A stretch of 64,000 bases of DNA from Flavobacterium anhuiense (GCF_004151235.1 NZ_JUIV01000001.1:558001-622000); one strand, 5' to 3'; positions 34,317 through 44,882 are shown, numbered from the stretch's first letter. Notes: generated from the sequence alone by a model not told the origin. A program made the numbers and translations.

Positions 34317-34625
34317 CACTTTGTTAAAAATAACCTTTTATAAAACCATTATTCTCATAATGGTTTTTTTTGTGCTAAATTTAGGCACTCTTTTAAAATT
34401 TTCCATGTGAGCGGGAAATTCTGATTTTTATAACACTTCATTAGGGTATTGTTAATTTTGACGATTTAATTAAAAAAATAGCGTTTTATTATTTTTAATG
34501 AAATTTTTTCCTAGAAAAAACTTATTAACGAAAACGTTTGAATTTAACAGATTTTATTAATTTATGATAATCGTAACCCGAAAAGTGCTGAATGTTTGCT
34601 AATTTTACACTTTAATACTTAAATA
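34317..34625. other. Gene-free gap before pfkA
   Basis: 309 bases. The first part holds the TamB terminator. The rest is AT-rich leader DNA for pfkA; TAATTTTA near 34598 is only a poor match to the -7 consensus. No repeat or RNA gene is seen. Confidence 0.5.
34343..34371 (+). terminator. Terminator of the TamB-like gene
   Basis: AAACCATTAT (34343-34352), loop TCTC, ATAATGGTTT (34357-34366), then a T run. Confidence 0.93.
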
Positions 34626-35612
34626 ATGCCAAAAACAATAAAAAAAGTAGGTGTTCTTACCTCAGGAGGAGATTCACCTGGAATGAATGCTGCAATACGA
34701 TCAGTTGTTCGAACTTGCGCATATCATAATATAGAATGCATAGGAATTTATAGAGGGTACCAGGGAATGATTGAGGGTGACTTCAAAGAGATGGGACCTC
34801 GTAGCGTAAATAATATTGTAAACAAAGGTGGAACGATCTTAAAATCGGCTCGTTCAGTTGAGTTTAGAACCCCTGAAGGAAGAAAGAAAGCACACGAGAA
34901 TCTTGTTAAGGCTGGTGTCGATGCTTTGGTTGTTATTGGTGGTGACGGAAGTTTTACCGGAGGATTAATTTTTAATTCAGAATTTGGTTTCCCGGTAATG
35001 GGAATTCCGGGTACAATTGATAATGATATTTATGGTACAAGTTTTACTTTAGGGTATGACACAGCTTTAAATACTGTTGTAGACTGTATCGATAAAATTA
35101 GAGATACAGCGAGTTCTCATAACCGTCTTTTCTTTGTAGAGGTTATGGGTAGAGATGCTGGTCATATTGCTCTTAATGCAGGTATTGGTGCAGGGGCAGA
35201 AGAAATCCTTATTCCTGAGGAAGATCTAGGTTTAGATCGCCTTTTAGATTCACTTCAAAAAAGTAAAGCATCAGGAAAATCATCAAGTATAGTGGTTATT
35301 GCTGAGGGAGATAAAATTGGTAAAAATGTATTCGAATTAAAAGATTATGTTGAAGCCAACCTTCCTGAATACGACGTAAGAGTTTCTGTTTTAGGACATA
35401 TGCAGCGTGGTGGTTCTCCGTCTTGTTTTGACCGTGTTTTAGCAAGCCGTTTAGGAGTAAAAGCAGTAGAATCTTTAATTGAAGGAAAATCTAATTACAT
35501 GGTTGGACTTCGTGAAGATAAAGTGGTTCTAACTCCACTTGAGCAAGCTATCAAAGGAAAATCAGAAATTGATAGAGAATTATTAAGAGTGTCAGACATA
35601 ATGTCTACATAA
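34626..35612 (+). CDS. pfkA: 6-phosphofructokinase
   Basis: A 328-residue ATP-dependent type PfkA, converting fructose 6-phosphate to the 1,6-bisphosphate. The motifs are VLTSGGDSPGMNAAIR, VVIGGDGSFTGG (ATP site, with GGDGS as in ATP enzymes), MGIPGTIDNDIYGT (catalytic TIDND), VEVMGRDAGHIALNAG and LGHMQRGGSPSCFDR (allosteric/substrate Arg). It is followed by gap 95 bases later with no terminator between, so the two are probably cotranscribed. It commits carbon to glycolysis. Confidence 0.97.
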   Translation: MPKTIKKVGVLTSGGDSPGMNAAIRSVVRTCAYHNIECIGIYRGYQGMIEGDFKEMGPRSVNNIVNKGGTILKSARSVEFRTPEGRKKAHENLVKAGVDALVVIGGDGSFTGGLIFNSEFGFPVMGIPGTIDNDIYGTSFTLGYDTALNTVVDCIDKIRDTASSHNRLFFVEVMGRDAGHIALNAGIGAGAEEILIPEEDLGLDRLLDSLQKSKASGKSSSIVVIAEGDKIGKNVFELKDYVEANLPEYDVRVSVLGHMQRGGSPSCFDRVLASRLGVKAVESLIEGKSNYMVGLREDKVVLTPLEQAIKGKSEIDRELLRVSDIMST

Positions 35613-35674
35613 TCAATATAAAAAGTTTAAAAAAGAAAAGAAGTTTATTGTGAGGAAATTAGACTTTGAAATAG

Positions 35675-36712
<1,038 letters not shown>

Positions 36713-36728
36713 TAATATATATTTTTGC

Positions 36729-36760
36729 AAAATCCCGTTACTTTACAATAACGGGATTTT
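36729..36760 (+). terminator. Terminator of the pfkA-gap unit
   Basis: A perfect 12-bp stem, AAAATCCCGTTA (36729-36740) with TAACGGGATTTT (36749-36760), followed by a T-rich run. Confidence 0.92.
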
Positions 36761-36843
36761 CTTATTTTGTTACCTCTATAATTAATGTAAAAAATACACT
36801 TTTAAATTAAAAATAGAAAAACCTAATTCCAAAAACTAAACAA

Positions 36844-37695
36844 ATGAAATTAATAGTTGACAGTGGATCTACTAAAGCCGATTGGATTGCGATAGATGAT
36901 AATGGAAAAGTATTATTCACAACACAAACTTTAGGATTAAATCCTGAAATTCTAGACGAGCCAGAAATCATTGAAAGATTAAATGACCGTTTTGATATCT
37001 TACAAAATAAAAAAAATGCTACGCATTTATTCTTTTATGGTGCCGGTTGTGGTACAGATAGAATGAAAGAGTGGTTGAAAAGAATTTTTCAAGAATATTT
37101 TTCTAACGCAATTGTAGATGTTCAAGAAGATACCTATGCTGCAGTTTATGCAACAACTCCAAAAGGAGAAGAAGCTATTGTTTGCATCTTAGGAACAGGA
37201 TCAAACTGCAGTTATTTTGATGGAAAAACATTGCATCAAAAAGTACAATCATTAGGATACATTGTTATGGATGATTGTAGTGGTAATGTTTTTGGAAAAG
37301 AATTAATTAGAAAATACTATTTTAATAAAATGCCTAAAGAATTGGCTGTTGAACTTGAAAAAGAGTACGACGTTGATCCAGATTTTATTAAAAATAAATT
37401 ATATAAAGAACCAAACCCAAACGCTTATTTAGCAACTTACGCTAAATTCTTGATTAAGCATAAAGATACAGAGTTCTGCAGAAAAATCATTTTCAAAGGA
37501 ATGAAATCTTTCGTTAAAAATTACATCAAGCAATTTGATAATTGCAAAGAAGTTCCAGTGCATTTTGTTGGATCTATTGCGTTTTATTTGAAAGATGAAT
37601 TACAAGAGACATTTAACAAATATGAACTTCAATTAGGGAATGTTTTAAGAAGACCTATTGATGGATTAATTGCTTACCATGTCGCTAATCAATAG
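36844..37695 (+). CDS. BadF/BadG-type ATPase, likely N-acetylglucosamine kinase
   Basis: 283 residues of the ASKHA superfamily. LIVDSGSTKADWIAID is the phosphate-1 loop, AIVCILGTGSNCSYFDG the phosphate-2/adenosine motif, and VHFVGSIAFYLKDEL the C-terminal motif. Relatives in Bacteroidota are annotated as N-acetylglucosamine or amino-sugar kinases of the BcrAD_BadFG family. It would phosphorylate salvaged amino sugar in the cytoplasm, feeding glycolysis encoded just upstream. Next is mgsA, 10 bases after the stop. Kinase class is likely, sugar specificity inferred. Confidence 0.82.
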   Translation: MKLIVDSGSTKADWIAIDDNGKVLFTTQTLGLNPEILDEPEIIERLNDRFDILQNKKNATHLFFYGAGCGTDRMKEWLKRIFQEYFSNAIVDVQEDTYAAVYATTPKGEEAIVCILGTGSNCSYFDGKTLHQKVQSLGYIVMDDCSGNVFGKELIRKYYFNKMPKELAVELEKEYDVDPDFIKNKLYKEPNPNAYLATYAKFLIKHKDTEFCRKIIFKGMKSFVKNYIKQFDNCKEVPVHFVGSIAFYLKDELQETFNKYELQLGNVLRRPIDGLIAYHVANQ

Positions 37696-37705
37696 TTCTG
37701 GTTTT

Positions 37706-38080
37706 ATGGAAATTGCCATTATTGCTCATGATGGAAAAAAAGCAGATTTGATTGATTTCTTAATCAAAAATGAAGCTGTTTTGCACAATGAAAAAATAAG
37801 GCTAATTGGTACTGGTACTACGGGAGGAAAAGCAGAAGCTGCTGGATTTAAAACTCAGAGAATGCTTTCTGGTCCGCTCGGCGGAGATGCGCAAATTGCA
37901 GGAAGAGTAGCGGAAGGAATTACGCAGATGGTTTTCTTTTTTAAAGATCCTCTGTCAAGTCATCCGCATGAAGCAGATATCAATATGCTAATTCGCGTTT
38001 GCGATGTGCATAATGTGCCGCTGGCAACCAATGAAGCAACGGCACAATTATTATTAGATGCTATTGCACTGCAATTATAG
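37706..38080 (+). CDS. mgsA: Methylglyoxal synthase
   Basis: 124 residues. It converts dihydroxyacetone phosphate to methylglyoxal and phosphate. The family segments are IAIIAHDGKKADLI, LIGTGTTGGKAEAAG (phosphate site), MLSGPLGGDAQIAGRVAEG (with the catalytic Asp) and FFKDPLSSHPHEADINMLIR. I start at ATG 37706 because an in-frame ATG at 37670 lies within the preceding gene and adds non-family residues. The bypass drains triose phosphate when phosphate is short, a sensible companion for pfkA and gap. Its last 20 bases overlap the convergent ridA-like gene. Confidence 0.93.
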   Translation: MEIAIIAHDGKKADLIDFLIKNEAVLHNEKIRLIGTGTTGGKAEAAGFKTQRMLSGPLGGDAQIAGRVAEGITQMVFFFKDPLSSHPHEADINMLIRVCDVHNVPLATNEATAQLLLDAIALQL

Positions 38081-38441
38081 AAATTTCTACATTAACATTT
38101 TTTGGCAGACAAGCCACTTGAACCGTTTCACGAGCTGGAGCGGTTTTTTCGTTAAAATAAGAACCGTAAACGGTATTTATTGCTCCAAAGTTGTTCATGT
38201 CCATGATGAAAATAGTTGACTTTACAACATTTTCAAAAGTCATGTTAGCTGCTTCAAGTATAGCAGCAATGTTTTTCATAACTTGAGTAGTTTCATCATT
38301 AATATTGTCTGTAATCAATTCTCCTGACTCAGGATTGATTGCAATCTGTCCAGAAGCATAAAGTGTGTTTCCAGATAAAACAGCTTGATTATAAGGCCCG
38401 ATTGGAGCCGGAGCTTTCTCGGTAAAAATGATTTTTTTCAT
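38061..38441 (-). CDS. ridA: RidA family enamine/imine deaminase
   Basis: A 126-residue trimeric YjgF/RidA-type protein. The motifs are KAPAPIGPYNQAVLSGNTLY, YASGQIAINPESGELI, VVKSTIFIMDMNNFGAIN, and PARETVQVACLPKNVNVEI with the catalytic Arg. RidA hydrolyses reactive 2-aminoacrylate and related imines formed by PLP enzymes. It lies in a minus-strand unit after the LptD-like gene, separated by 28 bases. It overlaps mgsA tail-to-tail by 20 bases. Confidence 0.94.
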   Translation of the reverse strand: MKKIIFTEKAPAPIGPYNQAVLSGNTLYASGQIAINPESGELITDNINDETTQVMKNIAAILEAANMTFENVVKSTIFIMDMNNFGAINTVYGSYFNEKTAPARETVQVACLPKNVNVEISIIAVQ

Positions 38442-38469
38442 AATGAAATTATTTTGATTCGAAAGTAGT

Positions 38470-41121
38470 TTATCTATTTGAAACGCTACGTTTGTTCCAT
38501 TTGATATCGCTAAGCATACCAGATTTAATTCCGATGAAGAAGTTCCAGTTAGAATTTGTTCCTAAAGGTTGCCAGTTAAAGGCCATTCTCCAGCTTAATA
38601 AGTCTCTTTCAAAACGAAATTGTGTAAAGGTAACTCCTTTTTGTACAAAATCGTAACCAGTCGAAACTCCGGCTTTCCATTTAGGAGTAAGGTCTGTATT
38701 AATAGAAACCATGATAGAGTTTCCAGAAATAGTGCTCTCTCTTTTTATATTTGAATATGTTAGCGAATATGCAAGTGTCATGTCCCACGGAACTTTAGAA
38801 TTAAAGAATTCTGTAATAACATCCTCCTTCTCAGGTTCATTCGCAAATTGGCTGTTACGGCTGTCATTTAAGTCTGTATTCGTACCAAACAAATCATCGC
38901 TACGTCCACCGTTCCGTTGGCTCTGTGTATTTTTGTCTTTTTCTTTTCCAGTTCCTTTATTTGAGAATGAATAGTTTACAGTTACGTTTGCGCTTGTCAT
39001 TCTGAATAAACTTCCTCCATTGTCAATATTGAATTTGTCAATTTTGTTCCCTCCATTATCAATCGCATAAGGATCTAATGTTGCACCAAAATTCATATTC
39101 ATTTTATTGTCAAAAAACTGAGTTCCACCACTAACTAATACAGGTTGCCATCCAAATGTTGTTTTTCCGTCAGCATTGAAATTATAGCTTGTACTGAAGT
39201 TTAAGTTATTCAACAGCATTATTTTTTTAGGCTCTGTTTTTGTGCTGTCACGGTCTCTTACTTTGGCTTCAAATGTGTTGCTCAAAGCAAAACCAACGAT
39301 GTTAGAATTTTCTTTTCCTGGGGCACCGTATAATCCATTTTCGAATCTGGTATACTCAGATGTAATTCTTCCAGAAGCATCAACAGCATAAGTGTCATAG
39401 TATTTCTCAAAACTTGGCGTATAAGCATACGTTATGCTAGGACGCATGACGTGTCGAATAGATTGAATTCTTTTATCGTCTCCAAAATTAAAAGTACCAT
39501 AAATAGTAGTTCCTAAATTGGTGCTGAAATTATAAGTTCTGAATGCATCAAAACCATTAACAGTTTTGTTAACCGTTTGTCCAGCGGCAGGATCGTAAAC
39601 TTTCTGTATGGTTTTGTTAACCCATGTTTCCTGATAAGTTGTAGAAGCTCCAGCACTAAAATATTTAAAAATCTTAAAATTGGTGCTCAACGGAATGGTC
39701 TGTTGTAAACCTAATTGAGCATCATCAAACATCTGAGGTTTGAAAAACAGTGAATCTTTTGTTTTGAAATAGTTTTTACCGCTTACATTATATTGTAAGT
39801 TGATGTTCTTTATTAACCCTTTTTTTACACCATTCTTACCAACAAACGGATATACACGGTCAATACTTCCTTGTAAAGACGGAAGCGTCATAATAATGTC
39901 TTCTGTTTGGGTGTTCTGACTGTGAGTTGCAGATAATGAAATACGGGAGCCAGGAATAGTGTTAAAAGTTTTATTATAGGAAATAGAAGAGCTTAATGTG
40001 TTGTTTAAGTTTGAGCCAATATTAGCTTGGTTGATAGACTGTTTAAAGTACTTACTGCTACCCATGTTGACAGAAGCAGAAAAGGTTGAATTCGGATTTG
40101 ATTTTGTGTCTTTAGAATGCGACCACTGAATATTGTAAATGCTTTGTTTTGAGTAATCAGGATAACCTCGTTCACTGTTGATTAGATTCTCAAAACGGAT
40201 ATTGACATTTCCTCTAAATTTATATCGCTTTGCATATGCCGATTCGAATCGCATGGCGTAACTACCGTTGGTGTAATAATCTCCAAGTACGGTTAAGTCA
40301 TAATTGTCGCTAAGAGCAAAATAATAACCTCCATTTTGCAATGAAAAACCTCTTGTGTTAGAATCGTTATAACTTGGAATGATAATACCTGATACGCTTT
40401 TTTCTTTACTTAAAGGGAAAAAACCGTAAGGCAATGCAAGTGGAGTAGGAACATCAGCAATTACTAATTGTGTTAAGCCTGCAACGATTTTTTTACCTGG
40501 AACAAACTTAATTCTGCTGGTTTGAAAGTAGTATTCAGGATTGTCAATGTCTTGAGCCGTTGTAATACGTGCTCCTTTTAAAAAGTATACAGAATCGTTT
40601 TCTTTTTTAGTAACAGAGGCTTTAATGTTTAATTCACCTTGTTTTGTTCTTGAATTGTAAATTAAAGCTTTTTTTGTTTTAAAATTAAAACGAATAGAAT
40701 CAGGCTGTACTTCACTTGATCCCTGTTTGAAATTAGGGTATTGGGTTAAAACGCCAGCAGAATCTTTAATTCTTCCTGCATAAACTTCATCTTTTTCATA
40801 ATTAAGTACAATGATACCTGATTTTAATTCTACATCTTTGTAGTATAATTCTGCTTCATTGTATAAAGTGATCAGCTTTTTTTTCTGATCAATTTTAGCA
40901 TAATCTTTGGCTTTATATCTAACTTTTCCGTCCAAAAAAGTCTTTTTTGGTTTAACAGTATCTAGTTTGATGGTATCTGTAATCGCAGTGTTTTCTTTAT
41001 CTGTTTGTTTTACAGCAGGTAAAGGCTTTTTTTTATTTTTTATTTCTTGCGAGTATAAATTACCACAACCTATAGTTAGGAAAAATGATATTAAAACGAT
41101 ATTAAATAAGTTTGTATGCAA
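38470..41121 (-). CDS. lptD: LptD-like LPS-assembly outer-membrane protein
   Basis: About 883 residues. A signal peptide (HTNLFNIVLISFFLTIGCG) is followed by an OstA/LptA-like N-terminal domain (about 75-210; VRYKAKDYAKID, AELYYKDVELKSGIIVLNYE) and a large C-terminal beta-barrel ending in NRSVSNR. Such proteins place LPS in the outer leaflet. A longer frame begins at ATG 41205, but a TAAGTTTG -7 box at 41177-41170 lies downstream of that ATG. I therefore choose TTG 41121, directly at the signal peptide. It is divergent from the amidase. Barrel-family assignment is good; the LptD role is by family. Confidence 0.85.
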   Translation of the reverse strand: MHTNLFNIVLISFFLTIGCGNLYSQEIKNKKKPLPAVKQTDKENTAITDTIKLDTVKPKKTFLDGKVRYKAKDYAKIDQKKKLITLYNEAELYYKDVELKSGIIVLNYEKDEVYAGRIKDSAGVLTQYPNFKQGSSEVQPDSIRFNFKTKKALIYNSRTKQGELNIKASVTKKENDSVYFLKGARITTAQDIDNPEYYFQTSRIKFVPGKKIVAGLTQLVIADVPTPLALPYGFFPLSKEKSVSGIIIPSYNDSNTRGFSLQNGGYYFALSDNYDLTVLGDYYTNGSYAMRFESAYAKRYKFRGNVNIRFENLINSERGYPDYSKQSIYNIQWSHSKDTKSNPNSTFSASVNMGSSKYFKQSINQANIGSNLNNTLSSSISYNKTFNTIPGSRISLSATHSQNTQTEDIIMTLPSLQGSIDRVYPFVGKNGVKKGLIKNINLQYNVSGKNYFKTKDSLFFKPQMFDDAQLGLQQTIPLSTNFKIFKYFSAGASTTYQETWVNKTIQKVYDPAAGQTVNKTVNGFDAFRTYNFSTNLGTTIYGTFNFGDDKRIQSIRHVMRPSITYAYTPSFEKYYDTYAVDASGRITSEYTRFENGLYGAPGKENSNIVGFALSNTFEAKVRDRDSTKTEPKKIMLLNNLNFSTSYNFNADGKTTFGWQPVLVSGGTQFFDNKMNMNFGATLDPYAIDNGGNKIDKFNIDNGGSLFRMTSANVTVNYSFSNKGTGKEKDKNTQSQRNGGRSDDLFGTNTDLNDSRNSQFANEPEKEDVITEFFNSKVPWDMTLAYSLTYSNIKRESTISGNSIMVSINTDLTPKWKAGVSTGYDFVQKGVTFTQFRFERDLLSWRMAFNWQPLGTNSNWNFFIGIKSGMLSDIKWNKRSVSNR

Positions 41122-41169
41122 AGGTTTAAATGCTATTTTTGTAAAATTATGGCTTGTTTTTTGACACGT

Positions 41170-41177
41170 CAAACTTA
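41170..41177 (-). promoter_or_regulatory. -7 box of the lptD-like gene
   Basis: TAAGTTTG on the minus strand matches the flavobacterial TAnnTTTG -7 element. A TTG lies about 15 bases further upstream, slightly short of the usual 17-23. Its place between two candidate start codons favours the downstream TTG start. Confidence 0.5.
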
Positions 41178-41254
41178 CATATAATTTTTTGGCAAAAATA
41201 ATCAATTCTAAAAATTATAACAGCTGCGTTTTATTAAAATTAACTTTTAGATTT

Positions 41255-42379
41255 ATGAATAGAATTAACAAATTTAAGGTAATATTTACTTTATTTCTAA
41301 CTATATCGTCCTTTTGTGCTCAAAGTCAGTCAAATGTGTTTAAGGTAACACTTGACGCTGGACATGGAGATCATGACTTTGGGGCTGTTTACAGCGGACG
41401 AATCGAGAAAAATATTGCTTTAGCTATTGTTTTGAAAGTGGGGAAGATCTTAGAGCTAAATCCAAATGTTAATGTAATTTATACTCGTAAAACAGATGTT
41501 TTTGTTGATTTGGTCGAAAGAGCAAATATTGCAAACAGAGCAAATTCGAATATTTTCGTCTCAATTCACTGCAACGCCAATAAAAATACAGCGGCCGACG
41601 GAACTGAAACTTATGTAATGGGTTTAAGTAAAGTTGCATCAAACCTTGAAGCTGCGAAAAAAGAGAACTCCGTAATTACATTAGAGAAAGACTACAAACG
41701 TAAATATGAAGGTTACGACCCTAATTCGCCAGAATCTATGATTGGTATGACCTTGATGCAAGAAGAATATTTAGATAATAGTATTACGCTGGCAACTAAA
41801 ATTGAAGAAAACTTTGAAAAACTAGGAAAAAAACTTCGTCATGGAGGTGTAAAACAAGCGCCTTTTATGGTGCTTCATAAAGCCTATATGCCTAGAGTTT
41901 TGGTTGAAACAGGATTTGTTTCTAATCCGACAGAAGGAAATATTTTAAATTCAGAAGAAGGGCAGGACGATATTGCGAGAGCAATTGCAGAAGCTATTTT
42001 AAGTTATAAAAGAGAATACTTTGGTTCAGGAACTGAGTCAGAGGACAGTCGGCCCATAAGAGATACTTCAACTAAGGCAAAACCAAAAACAAATACTCCA
42101 GTTGCTGCTGTTAAAAATGCGCCAAAAGGAACTTTTTTTAAAGTGCAGCTTATTGCAAGCATCAAAAAAACACCTTTAGAACCTAAAAATTTCAAAGGGC
42201 TTAAAAATGTTACGATGGTATACGAAAATAATATTTATAAATATTTCTACGAGGAAACTTCAAGTTACGAAACGGCGCAAAAATATTTGCAAGAAGCTAA
42301 AAGTAAAGGATATGGCGCTGCATTTTTGGTGGCAACTAAAGATGGCGAAAAAATCAGTATTCAGGACGCAATTAAATAA
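41255..42379 (+). CDS. N-acetylmuramoyl-L-alanine amidase with SPOR domain
   Basis: 374 residues. The signal peptide is MNRINKFKVIFTLFLTISSF. The amidase_3 catalytic domain (about 30-245) contains zinc-site VTLDAGHGDHDFGAV, the Glu in GRIEKNIAL, the His in FVSIHCNAN and the catalytic Glu in VLVETGFVSNP. A linker precedes a C-terminal SPOR domain (about 295-370; TFFKVQLIASIKK, KYFYEETSSYETAQKYL), which binds denuded peptidoglycan at division sites. The enzyme cleaves septal peptidoglycan during cell separation. I start at ATG 41255 to include the signal peptide only. It precedes the MCE gene in a co-directional unit. Confidence 0.93.
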   Translation: MNRINKFKVIFTLFLTISSFCAQSQSNVFKVTLDAGHGDHDFGAVYSGRIEKNIALAIVLKVGKILELNPNVNVIYTRKTDVFVDLVERANIANRANSNIFVSIHCNANKNTAADGTETYVMGLSKVASNLEAAKKENSVITLEKDYKRKYEGYDPNSPESMIGMTLMQEEYLDNSITLATKIEENFEKLGKKLRHGGVKQAPFMVLHKAYMPRVLVETGFVSNPTEGNILNSEEGQDDIARAIAEAILSYKREYFGSGTESEDSRPIRDTSTKAKPKTNTPVAAVKNAPKGTFFKVQLIASIKKTPLEPKNFKGLKNVTMVYENNIYKYFYEETSSYETAQKYLQEAKSKGYGAAFLVATKDGEKISIQDAIK

Positions 42380-42429
42380 TAAGAGCAAGTTCGAATATTT
42401 ATATTAATTTTGTACAAACACTTAGAATT

Positions 42430-43395
42430 TTGAAACTAACAAGAGAAATTAAAACGGCTATTTTAGTCATCGCATCCATTCTACTATTTATCTGGGGATA
42501 TAGTTTTTTAAAGGGAAGAGACCTTTTTACTAATTATACAATATTATATGCTGAGTATGATAATGTTGAAGATTTATCGCCTTCAGCGCCAGTAACGCTT
42601 AACGGACTTGCGATTGGTAAAGTAAATAAAATTACAATTGATGAAGTTACAGGTAAATTATTGGTTGAGCTTCAGCTTAAAACAGATTTTCCAATTTCTA
42701 AAACGAGTACAGCATCAATTTATACTCCGAGTTTAATTGGAGGGAAACAAATTAAAATTATTCCAAATTTTGCTGATAAAGAATTGGCAGAAGACGGACA
42801 GAAATTAGTTTCGTCTGTTGAATTAGGATTAACAGAATCATTAGGCGGAAAAATTGAGCCAATTCAGCAGAAGCTTGATAAAATGCTTGTGAATATTGAT
42901 AATTTGGTTACAGGATTAAACAATACTTTAGATAAAAATACTCAAGAAAATCTAAAGAAAACAATTGCTGAACTAAGTCAGACAATGACACAGTTTCATA
43001 AAGCTTCAGGAAGTCTAAACAATATTTTGGATACCAATAAAGGACAGATTAACGGAATGGTTACAAACTTTAATAAGATGTCTGGTAATTTCAATAAAAT
43101 TTCAGATTCATTAAATAAAGCAGATTTAGGTAAAACCGTGCGTAATTTGAACCAGACCTTAGCTAAAGTAGATGTTTTAATGAGCAATCTGAACTCTGGA
43201 AAAGGTACAGCAGGAAAAATACTTAACGATGAGGCTTTGTATAACAACCTGACTAAAACTTCGAAAGAACTTGAATTGTTATTGCAAGATCTTCGCCTTT
43301 ATCCAACTCGTTACGTAAACGTTTCTCTTTTCGGAAAGAAAAATAAACCATACGTAGCACCAACTGAAGAAACAAACTCAACCGATAAAAAATAA
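42430..43395 (+). CDS. MlaD/MCE-domain lipid transport protein
   Basis: 321 residues starting with TTG. One N-terminal helix (TAILVIASILLFIWGYSFL) anchors it in the inner membrane. The MCE domain (about 35-115) shows YAEYDNVEDLSPSAPVTLNG and SIYTPSLIGGKQIKI. A long helical and coiled-coil region (about 135-275; LNNTLDKNTQENLKKTIAEL) follows. MCE proteins form hexameric channels carrying lipids between membranes. No MlaE or MlaF gene is adjacent here. It is placed between a septal amidase and Fe-S proteins. Role by family; the partner genes must be elsewhere. Confidence 0.9.
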   Translation: MKLTREIKTAILVIASILLFIWGYSFLKGRDLFTNYTILYAEYDNVEDLSPSAPVTLNGLAIGKVNKITIDEVTGKLLVELQLKTDFPISKTSTASIYTPSLIGGKQIKIIPNFADKELAEDGQKLVSSVELGLTESLGGKIEPIQQKLDKMLVNIDNLVTGLNNTLDKNTQENLKKTIAELSQTMTQFHKASGSLNNILDTNKGQINGMVTNFNKMSGNFNKISDSLNKADLGKTVRNLNQTLAKVDVLMSNLNSGKGTAGKILNDEALYNNLTKTSKELELLLQDLRLYPTRYVNVSLFGKKNKPYVAPTEETNSTDKK

Positions 43396-43401
43396 TGATA
43401 A

Positions 43402-44739
43402 ATGAGTTATTTAGATAATATTTTATTCGCAGTACTTCTTATAGCAGGTTTCGGTTTTTTTGCAGCGAGCGTAAAAAAAATCATCCGAAATATTAATCTG
43501 GGAGTCGATGTAGATCGAAAAGATAATCCTAAAGCTCGTTGGAAAAACATGGCATTGATTGCTCTTGGGCAGTCAAAAATGGTGAGACGCCCTGTTGCTG
43601 GAATCCTTCATATTATTGTATATGTAGGTTTCATTATTATTAATATCGAATTACTCGAAATCATCATTGATGGGTTATTTGGAACGCATAGAATTTTTGC
43701 GCCTTACTTAGGTGTAGTTTATGATGTTCTAATTGGTTCATTCGAAATTTTAGCTATTCTGGTAATCTTTGCTGTTACTGTTTTTTGGCTTAGAAGAAAC
43801 TTTATTCGATTAAAACGTTTTATTCATTCAGATTTAACTGGTTTTCCTAAAAGTGATGCTAATTACATTCTGTATTTTGAAACGGTTTTAATGATTTTGT
43901 TTTTATTGATGAATGCTTCTGATTATCATTTGCAAAATGTGCCTGGGGGATATTCTCATTTTCATAAAGCAGGAAGTTACCCAATAAGCCAATTTATAGC
44001 GCCGATTTTTAATGGAACTTCTAATGAAACAGTTGGATTGTTATTTGAGGTTTTCTGGTGGCTGCACATTGCAGGTATTTTAGTTTTCATGAACTATTTA
44101 TACTTTTCAAAACATTTGCACATTCTTTTGGCATTCCCGAATACGTATTTTGCAAACTTAAAACCAGAAGGGCAGTTTGATAATTTAGCTTCAGTTACGA
44201 AAGAAGTAAAATTAATGATGGATCCAAATGCAGATCCGTTTGCGGCAGCTCCAGCTGATGAAAATGCACATCCGGCTAAATTTGGCGCAAGTGATGTTCA
44301 GGATTTAAATTGGGTTCAGCTGTTGAATGCCTATACTTGTACAGAATGCGGACGTTGTACTTCTTCTTGTCCAGCAAATCAAACAGGTAAAAAATTGTCT
44401 CCTCGTAAAATTATGATGGACACAAGAGATCGTTTGACAGAAGTTGGTAAAAATATCGATGCTAATAAAGGTGTTTTTGTTCCAGACAACAAAACTTTAC
44501 TAAACGATTATATCACACCAGAAGAATTGTGGGCTTGTACGTCTTGTAATGCTTGTGTTGAAGAATGTCCAGTAAATATCAGTCCGTTGTCTATTATTAT
44601 GGATATGCGCCGTTATTTGGTTATGGAGCAAAGTGCTGCTCCAATGTCATTAAACGCGATGATGACTAATATTGAAAACAATGGTGCGCCTTGGCAATAC
44701 AGCCAGCAAGACCGTTTAAATTGGAAAAACGAGAATTAA
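43402..44739 (+). CDS. Membrane-bound (Fe-S) electron-transfer protein
   Basis: 445 residues. The N-terminal half has about five transmembrane helices (first about 5-22, others between 70 and 245). The C-terminal part is a soluble 2x[4Fe-4S] ferredoxin domain: CTECGRCTSSCPANQTG and CTSCNACVEECPVNIS. The layout matches heterodisulfide-reductase-related membrane proteins (HdrE/NarI-like plus HdrD-like). With the CCG-domain protein next to it, it probably moves electrons between a cytoplasmic donor and menaquinone. The donor is not identified. It starts 6 bases after the MCE gene. Confidence 0.87.
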   Translation: MSYLDNILFAVLLIAGFGFFAASVKKIIRNINLGVDVDRKDNPKARWKNMALIALGQSKMVRRPVAGILHIIVYVGFIIINIELLEIIIDGLFGTHRIFAPYLGVVYDVLIGSFEILAILVIFAVTVFWLRRNFIRLKRFIHSDLTGFPKSDANYILYFETVLMILFLLMNASDYHLQNVPGGYSHFHKAGSYPISQFIAPIFNGTSNETVGLLFEVFWWLHIAGILVFMNYLYFSKHLHILLAFPNTYFANLKPEGQFDNLASVTKEVKLMMDPNADPFAAAPADENAHPAKFGASDVQDLNWVQLLNAYTCTECGRCTSSCPANQTGKKLSPRKIMMDTRDRLTEVGKNIDANKGVFVPDNKTLLNDYITPEELWACTSCNACVEECPVNISPLSIIMDMRRYLVMEQSAAPMSLNAMMTNIENNGAPWQYSQQDRLNWKNEN

Positions 44740-44747
44740 GATTTAAG

Positions 44748-44869
44748 GTTTAATCGGTTAGGTGTTTAACCGTTTAACCGTTTAATCGATTTTAAAATAA
44801 TATTTCGGTTTTATAGAATTGTCATTTTGCTTTTAGCGATTAAACAATTTTACGATTAACCGATTAAAC
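44748..44869. repeat. Palindromic repeat, TTTAATCGGTTA family
   Basis: Arms 44748-44760 and 44857-44869 are perfect 13-bp inverses. Between them are further TTTAACCG and CGATTAAAC units. It lies between the two Fe-S genes and ends 13 bases before the ATG of the second. Confidence 0.8.
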
Positions 44870-44882
44870 AAAAGTGAGAGAA

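Noticed and set aside
44748..44869. CRISPR-like array
   Set aside because: The repeats are degenerate, inverted and unevenly spaced, with no spacers and no cas genes.
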